DNA of 64,000 nucleotides from Eonycteris spelaea (taxonomy: Eukaryota > Chordata > Mammalia > Chiroptera > Pteropodidae): contig PUFA01000569.1 of the NCBI GenBank assembly GCA_003508835.1, positions 1-64,000 of the forward strand. The letters are read 5' to 3'. The position numbers and the translations under genes are program-made. Shown here one piece after another: positions 1 through 11,083 of this stretch. The notes under the pieces were generated by a model. The model did no database searches, was not told where the DNA came from, and saw only the letters and a list, made by a program, of their open reading frames with translations. Position 1 is the first letter of the stretch, and each line of letters starts with the position of its first letter.

Positions 1-954
1 CTTTTGGTCTCCTAGTCAAGTGTAATCCATAAAGATATTTTTCCCAAATCATAATTTCCTAAGTGACATGATATTGGAGAGCATAGAAAAATAGACCTTT
101 ATTATTTAAGTTTGATTTCCTTCAGAGAATGGAATCTGAGAATGTTCAATTTCAGTTCCAACTCTTTGTCAGTATCACCTCCTGGGCTAACCTCCTTTGA
201 TATCATTTGTTTATCCATTTTTCAATATGAAATTCAGCAAGGCTGGATATTTAAAGCATGGAACATATAATGGTTTAAATGGAATGTTAAGTAAGAGTAA
301 CTTCTATTCAAAGGTTAAGGCAAATATATTTTCCCCCTTGACTTTGAAATCGCTTACATTTTTCCTCTACACTAAATAACATGTTGTAATCAGGCACAAT
401 GATATAAAAAGAATGATAGTCAAAAGCCACTAAATTGGGTCCTTTAAAATGCAATCTTTAATTTAACAAACACTGAACTTAAAGAATCTTAACATTTTCC
501 TTTATCCCATTTATGCCTTTGTTTATTTTATTTTTCATTAAAATTGTTGGGATGACATTGGTTAATAAAAAGGAACTTAATATTTTCAGTTAAAGGTTTT
601 TGTTCTGTGTGCAAATATCACCTGGAAGTAATACTGTAGGTGCTTATCAGCCATTCACACCTTAAAGTAAATGAAGAACATGGTATGTGATATTGATTGA
701 GAAGGGAGTGATACAGATTTAGGGGGTATTATAAAAATAAAAGGAATGAAATAGGTACCTAGAAATGAGGATTTAGGAAGGGAAGGGAGAAAATAATGAG
801 AAAAAATGGAGGGTTAAATTCACTAGCTTTAAAAGTCATGGCTGGCTCTCATCAAGTCATCAGTTCTGAACTGTCATAAAAAGTACACAAAATCTTAGAG
901 AAGAAATGATGAAGAAAAAGATAGTTCTCTTTTCTACCCAAACAAATAATTATA
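1..954. other. AT-rich DNA with one short L1 3'-end fragment
   Basis: No gene or clear repeat is recognised over most of this stretch. At about 522-600 a short piece containing GATGACATTGGTTAATAAA resembles the tail of the L1 3' ends seen at 36807, 37680 and 52217, in the minus orientation. It is too short and diverged for a firm family call. Confidence 0.4.
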
Positions 955-1250
955 GTAACACTATCACCACTACTACTACTATTAATTGCCATTTATGGGG
1001 TATATATAATGCATCAGACACTCTACTAGAACTTCAAAAGAATTGTCTCATTTAATTATGCCAACAATCCTTTGAAATAGTATTGTTTTGCCCATTTTTA
1101 TATCAGGAGATTTAAAATAAAGGAAATTGCATAATTTCCCCAAATCCATAGCTGCTAGGTGATGGAATCGGGATTCAAACTCAGACCTGACTTACTCAGG
1201 CATAGTCTTCTCCCCAGTATACAACACTGGCTCTATTCAGGCCCTTGATG
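955..1250 (-). repeat. MIR SINE (ancient, tRNA-derived), reverse
   Basis: The stretch carries the MIR core read backwards: a 'cagacactctactagaac...tctcatttaat...ccaacaatcctttgaaatag' block, then a degraded 'gaggaaactgag' segment and a 'ccatagctgctaggtgatgg' segment. Order and spacing match MIR on the minus strand. It is strongly diverged, as expected for an element shared by all placental mammals. Confidence 0.7.
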
Positions 1251-1519
1251 GGATTGAAGGCCTTCCTTCTCCCTCTCCCTAAGCACACAAGTCTACCCTG
1301 GCAGTGTAGCATGGGTTGCTTTTCTGTACAGCTGTGAAGTGAAAGTGGTCTAAGGAGATGTTCGCCAATCTAGGAACTGCTTTACCCTTTGCCATACTTC
1401 CCTGAACCCCAAGTCGTCTTCCCATTGTCTCTTTTGAGTCTATTCTCGGCAAGGAACTAGAGGCATTCACACATACAAAGATGCCACTGAATGAAAGTAA
1501 CATGTTTTTCAATTGTACT

Positions 1520-1650
1520 TCCAACAAGTGAACAAATGTTTACCAAGCATGGTCATGTGTCAGAGGCACTAGCTAGTGCTAAGAAGATAAAGATGAATAA
1601 AACACAACCTCTGTCCCAAAGAGATATTGGGAGGGAGACCCATATGGTTA
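1520..1650. repeat. Ancient LINE-type 3' UTR fragment (L1ME/L2-like)
   Basis: The segment resembles the common mammalian repeat phrase built on 'caaatgtttaccaagca ... gtgctaagaagataaagatgaataaaaca ... cctctgtcccaaagag'. A longer relative lies at 20835-21230 and the other end of the same repeat at 3330-3830. I cannot assign the exact family without a repeat-library search. Confidence 0.45.
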
Positions 1651-3329
1651 TAAAATAATCATTTATGAAGCCTTCTGGAGAAAAGGATACCTATATTTAA
1701 AATAGGACAAGAGCACTTGTTTAGGTTACATAACTACTTGAAAGCAAAGAGGTGGTTTCCAGATGCCTGTGAAGGGAGCACCAACCTTCAGAGAAAGATT
1801 GCACTCTTCTGAGTACCTTTTGTTTGAAAGTAAGGACGGAGGGAGCCTAGTCCTTGAAACTTGTTCTTGTGTAGAAGAACAGGTGACCCAACTCACACTT
1901 GGCTAAGGCTAGGGAAGTCCTGAAACTCCTATGCTACATTAGTGACAAATTAAGTCTTTGGGGAAGGCATCTGGGCTAGAGACTGTATAGTGGAGACAGA
2001 GTGAGAAGTAGGTAAGAATAAATGCAGACTAAATGACAGAGATTTGGCAATGAGATGATGTCATGTGTAGGGTTACACCACTCAGGTGTCACTTCTGTGA
2101 ACTGCCCCTGTCCCTTGTTCTCTGGCTTCTTTCTCCACACCAGTCTCAGGTGGCTGCTGACTCTTCCCCTTCCTGTTGATACTGTTCACACTATTATTTA
2201 CCCAACACAATACCACACTTTCATTATCTGTAGTATTAGGAAGAAATGTGGTCAGGGAGAAAGACAAGTAATAGAGCCTACAAAACCCAAATTTATGGAG
2301 AATAGGACCAGAAATCTTTTATAAGAAACTTAGTCAAATTGGCACTACTATTTTAAAATTGGAAAAGGCAGTTTATCAGCTACCGGATGCAGTATTTATA
2401 CACATTGATGGTGGGGTAGGGGTGCAGAAAAGGATGAGTTTTTTTGCCAGTGCCCACACTGATTGTACTTTAACAGCTGGAGCTGCATGTGAAGTGGCTT
2501 TTGGAATATTTGAGGATGCAGGCTACAAAAGGTCTGGGAAAAACTGGAAATTGTGGATGTGCATATGTGGTGTGTGGGGGAGGGGCAGGAGAGAAGCTGC
2601 CTTAGGCATTCTTCCTCACCAGTATAAACAAAGTTCTTTAATACAAGGTTATACCTTATTAGCTCCTAAAAATATAAAGAATTGTTTTCATTATGCAGGC
2701 AGAGGATATTTGCATCACTGAACCTGCCTATGCATGTTGGGTACTAATATCTTATTCTTTCAAAAAGCCTCTTTTTCCTTTTCTTTTTCCCCCTTGTTTT
2801 AAAACAGACTCTTTGAAAGGCACACATGAACTCAGTTTCCATAGCAATTGCAAGCATCAGTGATAATCCAGAGGTTCTAAGTTATAACATACAGGATACC
2901 CTATTAATGAGTTTCAAACTGCATTTCCATGAGACAATGGCTCAGCCACTGATAGATAAGGTCAGACTCCATCTCTGAGCTTTAAATCAAATCAAGATAG
3001 ATCAAAATGCAACAGAATGAATGTCCTTTTGGAAAGTGTACTGTTAAGAGAAATGTCTTTGTGGAGGCAAAACAGTTGCTTTTGTGGTTTGTAATGCCCA
3101 GATGGAAAAATCCTAAAACAGATACAGCTTCTTCTGGGTTATTAATGACATGTTGCCATTTTCTTATGCTATTTGTGAGTGAGTTTTAATGGTGGTAGCT
3201 CAAAATCTAAGAAAGCGTATAATCCTTTGTCCCTGGAAAAGCAGATGTGATGATTAATTCTTGCCAGGTATGGAATAACACTAGTTAAATTATAATTTAT
3301 TAACTTGTTTATTCATACATTAAGTTCTA
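1651..3329. other. No recognisable gene or repeat
   Basis: Short open frames at 2055-2324, 2359-2721 and 3007-3189 have no start context, no known domain and no codon structure that I can recognise. There are no splice-bounded open blocks that I would defend as exons. The stretch is treated as unassigned intergenic DNA, probably including repeats too decayed to name by eye. Confidence 0.4.
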
Positions 3330-3830
3330 AGACTCGGTGTGTACCTTCAAGGAGCTCCTAAATTAGTGGATATCTCAGCCTTCTCACCAGGCCATTTCTA
3401 TCCTGTGCAAGAGTCCTTTATAGAGATTCTTGAGGGGCATTGTCCAAGGTCTTAAAAGACCTTCCTATGGAGTTCATTTCAAAGATAATACTTGAAGGGG
3501 AAAAGGAACTTAACAAAATGAAGAGGGGTGGGCCCAGGGAGATTGGCATTCCAGATATGGATAAGAAGCAATGTATTTTTTTTTTCAAGGAGCTGAGAGG
3601 TCCTATAAAAGAGAATGTGAGGAATTAAAGAAGTAAGAAGAGTTCTGAAATAATTCAGGTACCACACAAAGACAAAGAAATCTACTAAAATTTTAAAGCA
3701 GAAGAGGGACATGATCAGACTTTTCTCTTTGAAAGACTATATAGATGCAGTGTGGGCCTGGAATGGAACAGGGTGGGAAAAAGAAAGCTGAAGACAGAAG
3801 CACAGATATGACATTGGTCTCAGGAAGCTA
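3330..3830 (+). repeat. Ancient LINE-type 3' UTR fragment
   Basis: Phrases such as 'ggcattccagatatgga', 'ttttaaagcagaagag' and 'gacatgatcaga' match the terminal part of the same widespread mammalian repeat seen at 20835-21230 (there with 'gtgttccagacagagg' and 'acaaaggctctg'). A short frame at 3440-3628 is an accidental reading of this repeat. Confidence 0.45.
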
Positions 3831-3889
3831 ATGATTTTAATGTTAAAATTCTGAACCTCTCATCTTTCACTCACAGTAAAGCCACTAAT

Positions 3890-4085
3890 GTCATGTAAAG
3901 CTTGGTCCCCAGAACTACAGCATTAGCATCACCTGGAAGCTGATTAAAAATGCAAATTTTCAGGTTCCACCCCAGACCTACTCCAGACCTACTGAATCAG
4001 CATCTTGGTTTGGTGCCCAGCACTCCATGCTTTAACAAGAGTCCCAGAGGATCCTTAAGAACATTCAGGACTGAGAAACACTGTT
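3890..4085. mobile_element. MER5A-like hAT-Charlie non-autonomous DNA transposon
   Basis: The order 'ggtccccagaactacagcattagcatcacctgg', 'aaaatgcaaattttcaggttccaccccagacctac', 'ctgaatcagcatctt', 'tttaacaagagtcccagagg' and a closing 'gagaaacactg' matches the MER5A/B element, which is an internally deleted Charlie transposon. Diagnostic blocks run nearly end to end. It is a fossil with no coding capacity. A second, opposite-orientation copy lies at 26520-26670. Confidence 0.75.
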
Positions 4086-4099
4086 CTACAATACAGCTT

Positions 4100-4680
4100 T
4101 TAAAAAAAAATATTGAATCAACATTGAGTAATAACATTATATAAATTTTAGGTATACAACATTATAATATGATATCTGTACACACTATAGTGTGCTCTCC
4201 ACCAAAAATCTAGTTCTGGTCCATCGCAATATATTTGACCCCCTTTACCCATTTTCCACCCTCCTTCCTTTCTGGTAATCAACTATCAATCTGTTGTCTG
4301 TATCTATGTTTTTGTTTTTGTTTTTTATTCATTTGTTTCTCTTTATAATATTCCACATATGAGTGAAATCATGTTTTTTGTTCTTTTCCATCTAACCTAT
4401 TTCACTTAGCATAATACCTTCAAGATACATCCATGTTGTTGCAAATGGCAAGATTTTATCTTTTCTTATGGCTGAGAAGTATTCTAATATATCTATATAT
4501 CTATTTATATATTATATCTATATCTATCTATCTATCTATCTCTCTATATATATCTATTATATATATATATATACATATAGATATATAGATATTTTACATC
4601 TTCTTTGTCCATTCATCTGTCAATACACAATTAGTTTGTTTCCATATCTTGTCAATAATTAGCTGGGCTCAATTCTCTGT
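4100..4680 (-). mobile_element. L1 3' end (3' UTR and end of ORF2), 5'-truncated
   Basis: Read on the minus strand this is the last part of L1 ORF2 followed by its 3' UTR. On the plus strand it shows the familiar reversed landmarks: 'gaccccctttaccca', 'ttccacatatgagtgaaatcatg', 'tttcacttagcataatacc', 'catccatgttgttgcaaatgg' and 'ttatggctgagaagtattc'. An AT-rich (ATCT)n/(TA)n microsatellite occupies 4486-4595 inside the ORF2 C-terminal region. The element is truncated near 4680 and cannot encode protein. Confidence 0.8.
4486..4595. repeat. (ATCT)n/(TA)n microsatellite with inverted-repeat ends
   Basis: Runs of ATCT and TA expanded within the L1 fragment. A 16-bp arm at 4489-4504 is the exact reverse complement of 4577-4592, so the tract could extrude as a hairpin. 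Confidence 0.85.
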
Positions 4681-4739
4681 GGGACAGACTTCACTGATAC
4701 TTTGTACGTAATATGTATACAACTTTGCAAAAATTTACC

Positions 4740-5065
4740 ACATTGAATGTCAGGACTGCACCTAGGTTTGCTGAAAAACATCCAAGGGTATATTGCCTGA
4801 TTTATATCACAGCTATACTCAATCTGTACCCACCCCTTCCTATGCAACTCTTGCTTTCGTCCCTCTTCCACACTCTCCTAACACTGTTACCTCACAAACA
4901 CATACTCAAAAGGGCAGTGGGCATTCTCAATGCAACTTGCAGAGTCTCAAAACTTTTCCACATCTCCATCTTTGCTTGGGCTATTTGTTTTTCCCAGAAT
5001 ATATGTCTTCCTGTGTTTATTGTGTGTTTTACTCAGTTTTCTACACTCAGTGCAAACCATATCTC
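4740..5065 (+). repeat. L2 LINE 3' fragment (probable)
   Basis: Pyrimidine-rich text with 'gcttgggctatttgtttttcccagaatatatgtcttcctg' resembles the L2 3' region that normally reads through 'tgttccctctgcctggaatgctcttcc'. The overlapping short frames at 4713-5075 and 4793-5134 follow from its low stop content. The call is by resemblance only. Confidence 0.4.
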
Positions 5066-5109
5066 AAAAGCCTAAGTCATAATAATGGGGCCCTGCCTTG
5101 GGGGAAGCA

Positions 5110-5370
5110 GAAGAGTGTAATAATTGATAGTTAAGGATTTAACATAAAAAAGAGTTAGATTTGAATCCATGCTCTACTATATATTAACTGAATCATCCAA
5201 GGCAAAAGCATTTCCTCTGTTTGAGCCAAATTTCCTCAATATCAAATGAGGATAATAATAACAATTTCTTCTATTTAGAGTTGCTGGAATGATTAAATAA
5301 AAGACGTTAGTAAAATGCATGGTCTCTAGTAGGTAGTCAATAAATGGTAGCTATTATTATTTTTTCATCT
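5110..5370 (+). repeat. MIR SINE
   Basis: The MIR landmarks run forward: 'agatttgaatccatgctctac', a degraded splice-like core, 'tcaaatgaggataataataac', 'gttgctggaatgattaaataa' and a terminal 'agtaggtagtcaataaatgg'. It is almost complete but diverged. Confidence 0.75.
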
Positions 5371-5439
5371 GTATAAGTTTTCTCTACATCTGTTAAACTG
5401 CTAATCATTTCTGTAATAGTTCTAGACATTTCTGAATGT

Positions 5440-5560
5440 ATTTCTTTTATCCCACTGGTCTGAGGTTCTTTTGAAGATAAGAGCTGTGCTTACATGTCTG
5501 ACATCTCCCAGCATAGTGCCTTATACCCAATAGACGTTGTAGAATGGACCCGAGAATTTG
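5440..5560 (+). repeat. L2 3'-terminal fragment
   Basis: The pattern 'ttgaagataagagctgtgctt ... cccagcatagtgcctta ... caatagacgttgtagaatg' matches the L2 tail normally reading '...gcacagtgcctggcacatagtaggtgctcaataaa'. Confidence 0.5.
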
Positions 5561-6394
5561 CATTTGAACATTTCTTCCTCATGTTGAATTGGATTTTATA
5601 ATTACCCTATGATTTACCTACTCAAATACAGTTTGTTCCCCCAGGTGCCTCAAGCTTCAGTGCCATGCGTTGTGAGGGGTACAGGAGAAAGTGAAAAGGT
5701 GACACTTTCAAAAGACAAAGCTTGGCTGGCATCTGCTCAAATAATCTCTTCCAAGATGTCCTTGATGTTTTCATCACCACTAAGTTTGCGAGCTGAAGAT
5801 GAAATGGGAGGACAGCAAACAGGATTTAAGATGTAAAGTAGTCTACATTTTAATTTTAAAATGCATTGAAACTTCTAGGATGCAGCTAAGTTTATGAAAT
5901 ACAGGAATTAATTTTGTGTCATGAATCCAAACCACAGGTTTCAGTTATTTATAAGTAACACATGACCATTTATATTCTTGGAATATTTCTAATTCTTTTT
6001 TCTTCTGAATTCTCTTTATTAATTACTATGAACTTTGATAGCAATATAAATTTTAGAGCTGGGAGGGGCCTTAAAGACCCTTTAGTTCAACATACTCACC
6101 TTAGAAATAAGGTTTTCTGTTTCATAAGCAGCAGAGACCAAAAGACCACCCAATGAAGACAGTAGGAGGTGATTTTGTAAATAGCCACATATTCTTTCTC
6201 TTTATATATGGGTGACATAAATTAAAGATATTGAAGTATGTTTTCCAGTTTATTTAGAGACTACTCTTTTTAGAAATCATAAAAGCCTTCAGGGAGAATC
6301 TGTTCTTTCTTAAAAAGCCAACACCTCTCTGGCTGATACTTTGCTTTTTATTAGCTATGTGAGGGACACCTTGCTCCTCTGGGAGCATTCGAGC
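5561..6394. other. Mostly unassigned; possible ancient repeat at 6035-6165
   Basis: No gene is seen. At 6035-6165 the phrases 'agctgggaggggccttaaagacc', 'tagttcaacatactcacc' and 'agcagagaccaaaa' resemble an old repeat of the 'gaccttagagatcatctagtcca' type, family unresolved. Confidence 0.35.
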
Positions 6395-6680
6395 ATAAAG
6401 GCAATGTAGAGACAATAAGAAAGTTCAGTGGTACACTTGGGGTAATCCACTACTCAGGTTGAATTCCTCATCTTCTCTGACTAATGGAAAAGATGCACTC
6501 ATGGTCCCCTCCTTCCCTCTGTCCTCTCAGTTTCCTCATTTGTGAGAAGTAGAACTACCTATGTCATAGGATTGTTGTAAGGACTTCATTAAGTAACACA
6601 TGGAGAGGACTTAGAACAGTACAGGCAATCTTGGCTATATTCAATAATTTTGCTACTGTTAACACTGCCTGGGAGCTCTC
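6395..6680 (+). repeat. MIR SINE
   Basis: The element contains 'ctcagtttcctcatttgtgagaa', 'ctatgtcataggattgttgtaagg' and 'ggacttagaacagtacagg' in MIR order. It includes the conserved core and the LINE-like 3' end. Confidence 0.75.
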
Positions 6681-7300
6681 CATGAGGCTCTAGGATTAAT
6701 CACAACTAATTGAGGTCCTACCTATAGATCTGGCACTGAACAAGGGTAAACTCTGCTACACACAGATAAGCAGGACACATCCCAGGAGCTAGCACACTCT
6801 TCAAACCACCAGCTAGTTTGAGTGCTTGAGTTGAAACTTGGCTACACTAAAATTATACTTTGTAATGAATGCTGTGAGTCACCATCCAGATCTCCACTTC
6901 AGGATTACAGCTGCTGAGAGTCCCCTCAGCAGATAGCTCTCAACTGTCAATCCTCTCTTCCCAAGACTGCATCAGCTGCAGAGAAACACTTGGCTCAAGA
7001 TCAAGCTTCCTTCTTGGGGTGGCCCAAACTCAATGACTGATCAATATGGGAGCTTATGGGGTTTGTCCATTTGGACCAAACTTGGGACAACTTTAAAAGG
7101 CCATTCCAAAATCAGAGCTCCCTGGAGAACTAGCCGAGACTTATCACTGAGACCATTATAGCTGGACTTCTCTCTCTGCCCAGTCTCTCTTCCTTCCCCT
7201 CCCTAGTGCCAGTGTTACTCCTCAAAACCTGTCTAATAACTACCTGTATGCTAGTCTTCAACTCAGATTCTGCTTCACAGAGAAGCAGAAATGTTGAGCT
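6681..7300 (+). mobile_element. Solo ERVL-type LTR (LTR33/LTR16-like), probable
   Basis: The segment has LTR phrases such as 'caagcttccttcttggggtggccc', 'ggggtttgtccatttggaccaaacttgggacaa', 'aaaaggccattcca' and a terminal 'ctagtcttcaactcagattctgcttc'. I associate these with old ERVL-class solo LTRs. No internal retroviral genes flank it. The exact family and the two ends are uncertain. Confidence 0.45.
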
Positions 7301-8357
7301 GAGTATGATCTAGTGTGAACCCCAAACCTTTCTGCCCAGTCCCCATAAATGGACAATCTGATGTTCACTATTGTTGCTAAAGTTTCAGAGACTTGTCTGT
7401 CTATTGGCATTTTCTTAGCAGGGAAGCATACAAAACTAGTAACAGAGAGTAGTTAGCAGTGAGAAATAAAGAGAGGGACAGAACACCTACCTTAAGAATT
7501 GCTACACTTAAGCATTGTTTTAGCAGTACTCTCTCACCTCCAACTCTTTAAATGGGACTTGGAAAGATCCAAGACAACTCTGTTGGAGATTTAACCAGCC
7601 TTTTGTTCAAGTCCTGCAGAAGACCCAAATCTCTTTTTTTCCAAAGTGTATTAAAGGTTTTTAACCTATTAGTTCATCAGACTCTGATCAGTAGTGACTC
7701 TCATTATGGACGCTGGTTGATGACAACTGCAAGTCGAATCCACAACAAATAAATGCCAGTTATATTCTTAAAAAAAACATTCAACATATGTAAAAACATG
7801 GATGGCCATGTCATCTGTTAAAAAATACATTCAAGTTATCATCATGAGATGGATGCTATTACATGTTAATTTGGAAATTCACTAAAGGTTTATGAAAGTT
7901 TTAAAGCTATATGTATAGTTTTGGTGTATCAACTCCAAGACTTTAATCTGTGCCCTTCTGGTTCCCTGTGATAAGGAAAAAATATTATATTCCAATTTTC
8001 TGTCTACATCTTCTGTTGCCAAAAATTATCTTCTGTCTGTGACATTAAATTTTGGGGAGAATATGATAAAGAAAAATTAAAAAGTAATGTGCATGGCATT
8101 TAGCATTACTTATTTATTTTCATGCAATGTCATTAATATCCTTGGGGAATTAAAACCTGCTTATATCCCATCTGTTTTCTTCCTGTCACAAACAAAACTT
8201 CCATGCCATGGAAGGTATTGATTACATTGTTCTGAAGCTTCAGAAGAATGCAGGTGAAAATTCTGGAGTGTGTAAGCACCATGAAAGCAGGAAAACAAAT
8301 TTAAGAAAAACAATGATGAAAAGCCACCTTCAAAAGAATAACTAGACTGTTCTATCA
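7301..8357. other. No recognisable gene or repeat
   Basis: Frames at 7552-7752 and 8161-8361 show no domain, no codon periodicity that I can see and no gene context. Nothing in the stretch is firmly assignable. Confidence 0.4.
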
Positions 8358-8743
8358 CCACACACCAAAATTAACTCAAAATGGATTAAGGATCTGAATA
8401 TAAGACCTGAAACTATAAAATGCATAGAAGAAAACATAGGAATGAAACTCAAGGACCTTTGACTTAAAGAGGATTTTATTAATTTGAAGTCAAAGGCAAG
8501 GGAAATAAAAGCTAAAATAAATGAATGGGACTACATCAAACTAAAAAGCTTCTGCACTACAAAAGAAACCATCGGTGAGGTAAGAGACAACCATCTGAAC
8601 GGGAAAATATATTTGCAAGCAACACCTCCATTAAGGGACTAATATCCAAAATATACAAAGAACTCATAAATTCAATAACAACAAACAACAACAACAACAA
8701 AACAACAACAACAAATGATCCAGTCAAAAAATGGGCAGAGGAT
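8358..8743 (+). mobile_element. L1 ORF2 C-terminal fragment, part 1 (host of the insertion)
   Basis: The stretch from 'aaaattaactcaaaatggattaa' through 'gactacatcaaactaaaaagctt' to 'caaaaaatgggcagagga' is the L1 ORF2 3' third on the plus strand. A short (CAA)n expansion sits at 8674-8715. The element is 5'-truncated and breaks off at 8743, where a half-L1 element has inserted. The ORF2 text resumes at 11625 with 'aaaaaaatggacagagga', a near-copy of 8726-8743, so the two pieces are one element. It has multiple stops and cannot encode a working protein. Confidence 0.85.
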
Positions 8744-9137
8744 TAAAGCAGTTTAAGAATGCTCCTGTATGGACCTATTTCCCCAAAGTGCAAAATTGGT
8801 GTTTAACCATTTTGAAGTTGGTACTTTTGGGGAAGGAGAAACTCTATTGTAGGGCAGAGGAAATTCCATGGGGATAGCTGTAAGGGACTCATGGGTCCTC
8901 ATACAAGGAATGCCTCTTTCCTCAAGCAGGTGCCATGCAGTTTGACAGATTCTCAGCTCAGTGATTTGAGACTTGTGGGGTTGGCTGAAGACACATCCCA
9001 GCCTTTCGATGAAGTCTGAATTCAGCTGGTGTGGAGAGGAAACTCCTTCTCTCTTGTGGGGTTTGGATTCTGTGTTTTTAGCCTTTGCAAAACTACATCA
9101 GGGATATCCTTGACTTGATGGAGTCCCTCCAGGTGCC

Positions 9138-9140
<3 letters not shown>

Positions 9141-9177
<37 letters not shown>

Positions 9178-9184
9178 TGTGTGT
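9141..9184. repeat. (TG)n microsatellite
   Basis: A run of TG dinucleotides, interrupted once near 9171, inside the half-L1 5' UTR. It generates the histidine/threonine-rich reading at 9093-9395 on the minus strand, which is not a gene. Confidence 0.95.
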
Positions 9185-10200
9185 AAATGCACACCCAATA
9201 AAACAGGTAGATAACTTGGGAACTGTAATTAGAGTGTGAGAAAGAGATGCTTTCTACAATTGCGGAGTGGATGATTAGCACTGGAGTTATAAACTGCATC
9301 TGCTGGAAGAAGTTCGACAGTACTAAACCTTCCTCAGTTGTGACAGAAACAAGGAACAGCAGCAAGAAAAAAGTTGCCTGGAATGAACAAGCCATACAAC
9401 CAAGGAGAAATCCAAGAAATCACCCTGCAATAGAAAAAGGTCAGATGGGGTGAGGACACAGGGCTACCCAGTCTCTAAGAGGCTGAGTGAGACTGGGGCT
9501 GCAGCAGCTGGAGCAGCGGCAGCAGAAGCCTCTTAAAGGGGCCATGTCCACAAGTGGATTTCTACGGTGATGGACCTGCTCACTATGAGCACCAGTGCCA
9601 ATTCAGCTGCGTGCAGCTGGCACCAGGGACTTACAGGGATACATTGTCAGAGTGAGGGCCGAGTGGAGACTAGCTCAGAACAGAAGTGCAGGCAGTATCC
9701 ATTGTTCTCCATTAAGCCCTACCCCCTACCGGTGCTCCAGACACAGCTTCACCATAGCCTTGACGTCATCAAACTGGATAACAGAGGTCACTTGGCCCAG
9801 AGGATTCCCTGAAACCCTGCCTCTCCCAACTTGCAGGCCCACCCAAGCCACACCCAGGTATAGCCTCAGCGAGTCAGGAGCTCCTTGCTGAGCACCACCT
9901 AAACTCACACTGGAGGCAGCTGGCCTCAGTTCCTGGCATGGCCTTTTGAGGCAACAGTATCTGCGCACAGTATCTGTGGATTGCTTGCTCAACCTTAACA
10001 GGTGGCCCCAGAGGGGCAGAGGCTTGGGCTAAATTTGGCCTGCAGTTTAATTCCTCTCAGGACTGTGCCACTGGACACCTACTTCACAAATCCACAGTAA
10101 TAAAACTGGGAACCTTAGGAGCTTGGCTTAGTAGATAGAAACAGACACAAAGAGGCAACCAAAATTGGAAGACAAAGAAGCAGAAACCACATGTGAGAAC

Positions 10201-11083
10201 AGAATGGAGATCCAGATATAATGGAGTCAAGTAATCTAACAGATGCAGAGTTTAAAACACTAGTTATAAAATGCTCAGTGAACTTTTGAAAAGTGTAGAG
10301 AACTTCAACAATGGGATAAAAATTGAAATGAAAATTATAAAAGGGAACCAGTCAGAAATGAAGAACACATTTTCTTATATGAGAAGATTAAATGGCATAA
10401 ACAAAGGAATAGACAAAGTGAATAAAGAAGAGAATCAAATGCCTTATCTAGAAGACAGGAAAGCCAAAGACACACAATCAGAACAGCAAGAGTTAAAAAT
10501 GCCAAGACTTTAAAAATAATTTAAGGAGAATATAGGACACTATTAACAGTCCAAATATTCATCTGATTAGCATAACTGAAGAAAATCAAGATGTTGAACA
10601 GCTGTTCAAAGAAATAATGATGGAAAATTTCCCTAATCTGGTAAAGGAAATGGACACAAAACCCCAGGAAGCTCAAAGAATTCCAAAGATCAGGGATCCA
10701 AAGAGACCCACACTGAGACATATTATAATTAAAATGCAAGAGGTTAAATCAAAGAAAGAATATTAAAAGCAGCAACAGAAAAACAGATAGTTACTTATGA
10801 GGGAACACCCATAAGACTGGCAGCTGATTTCTCAGAAGAAACTATGCAGGACAGAGGGGTTTGGCTCAAAATATTCAACATGGTGAAAACCCAGGATCTA
10901 CAACTGAGAATACATTATCCAGCAAAGCTATCATTTGGAGTTGAAGGACAGATAAAGAGCTTCCAAGATAAAAATAAACTGAAGAAATTTATCACACCAA
11001 GCCAGTATTGCAGGAAATACTGTAATTATTTCAGTTGTAGAAACTTCTTTAAGAAGAAAAAAACATGTATCAAAAACAGGAAT
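10201..11083 (+). pseudogene. L1 ORF1 pseudogene in half-L1 copy 1
   Basis: ORF1p is the RNA-binding, coiled-coil trimer protein of L1. Here it is split by stops and frameshifts. The open block 10271-10513 encodes a Glu/Lys/Asn-rich coiled-coil segment (begins MLSELLKSVENFNNGIK). The RRM region is visible at 10555-10800 ('ctgattagcataactgaaga', 'ttccctaatctggtaaaggaaatgga'). The block at 10844-11095 encodes the C-terminal domain, including LRIHYPAKLSFGVEGQIKSF. The motif YPAKLSF is characteristic of the ORF1p C-terminal domain. It is not translatable as one protein. Confidence 0.8.

Noticed and set aside
2359..2721. 120-codon plus-strand frame in unassigned DNA
   Set aside because: There is no recognisable domain, it has low-complexity composition at its end, and it has no neighbouring exon or promoter signal. 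A homology search would be needed to revive it.
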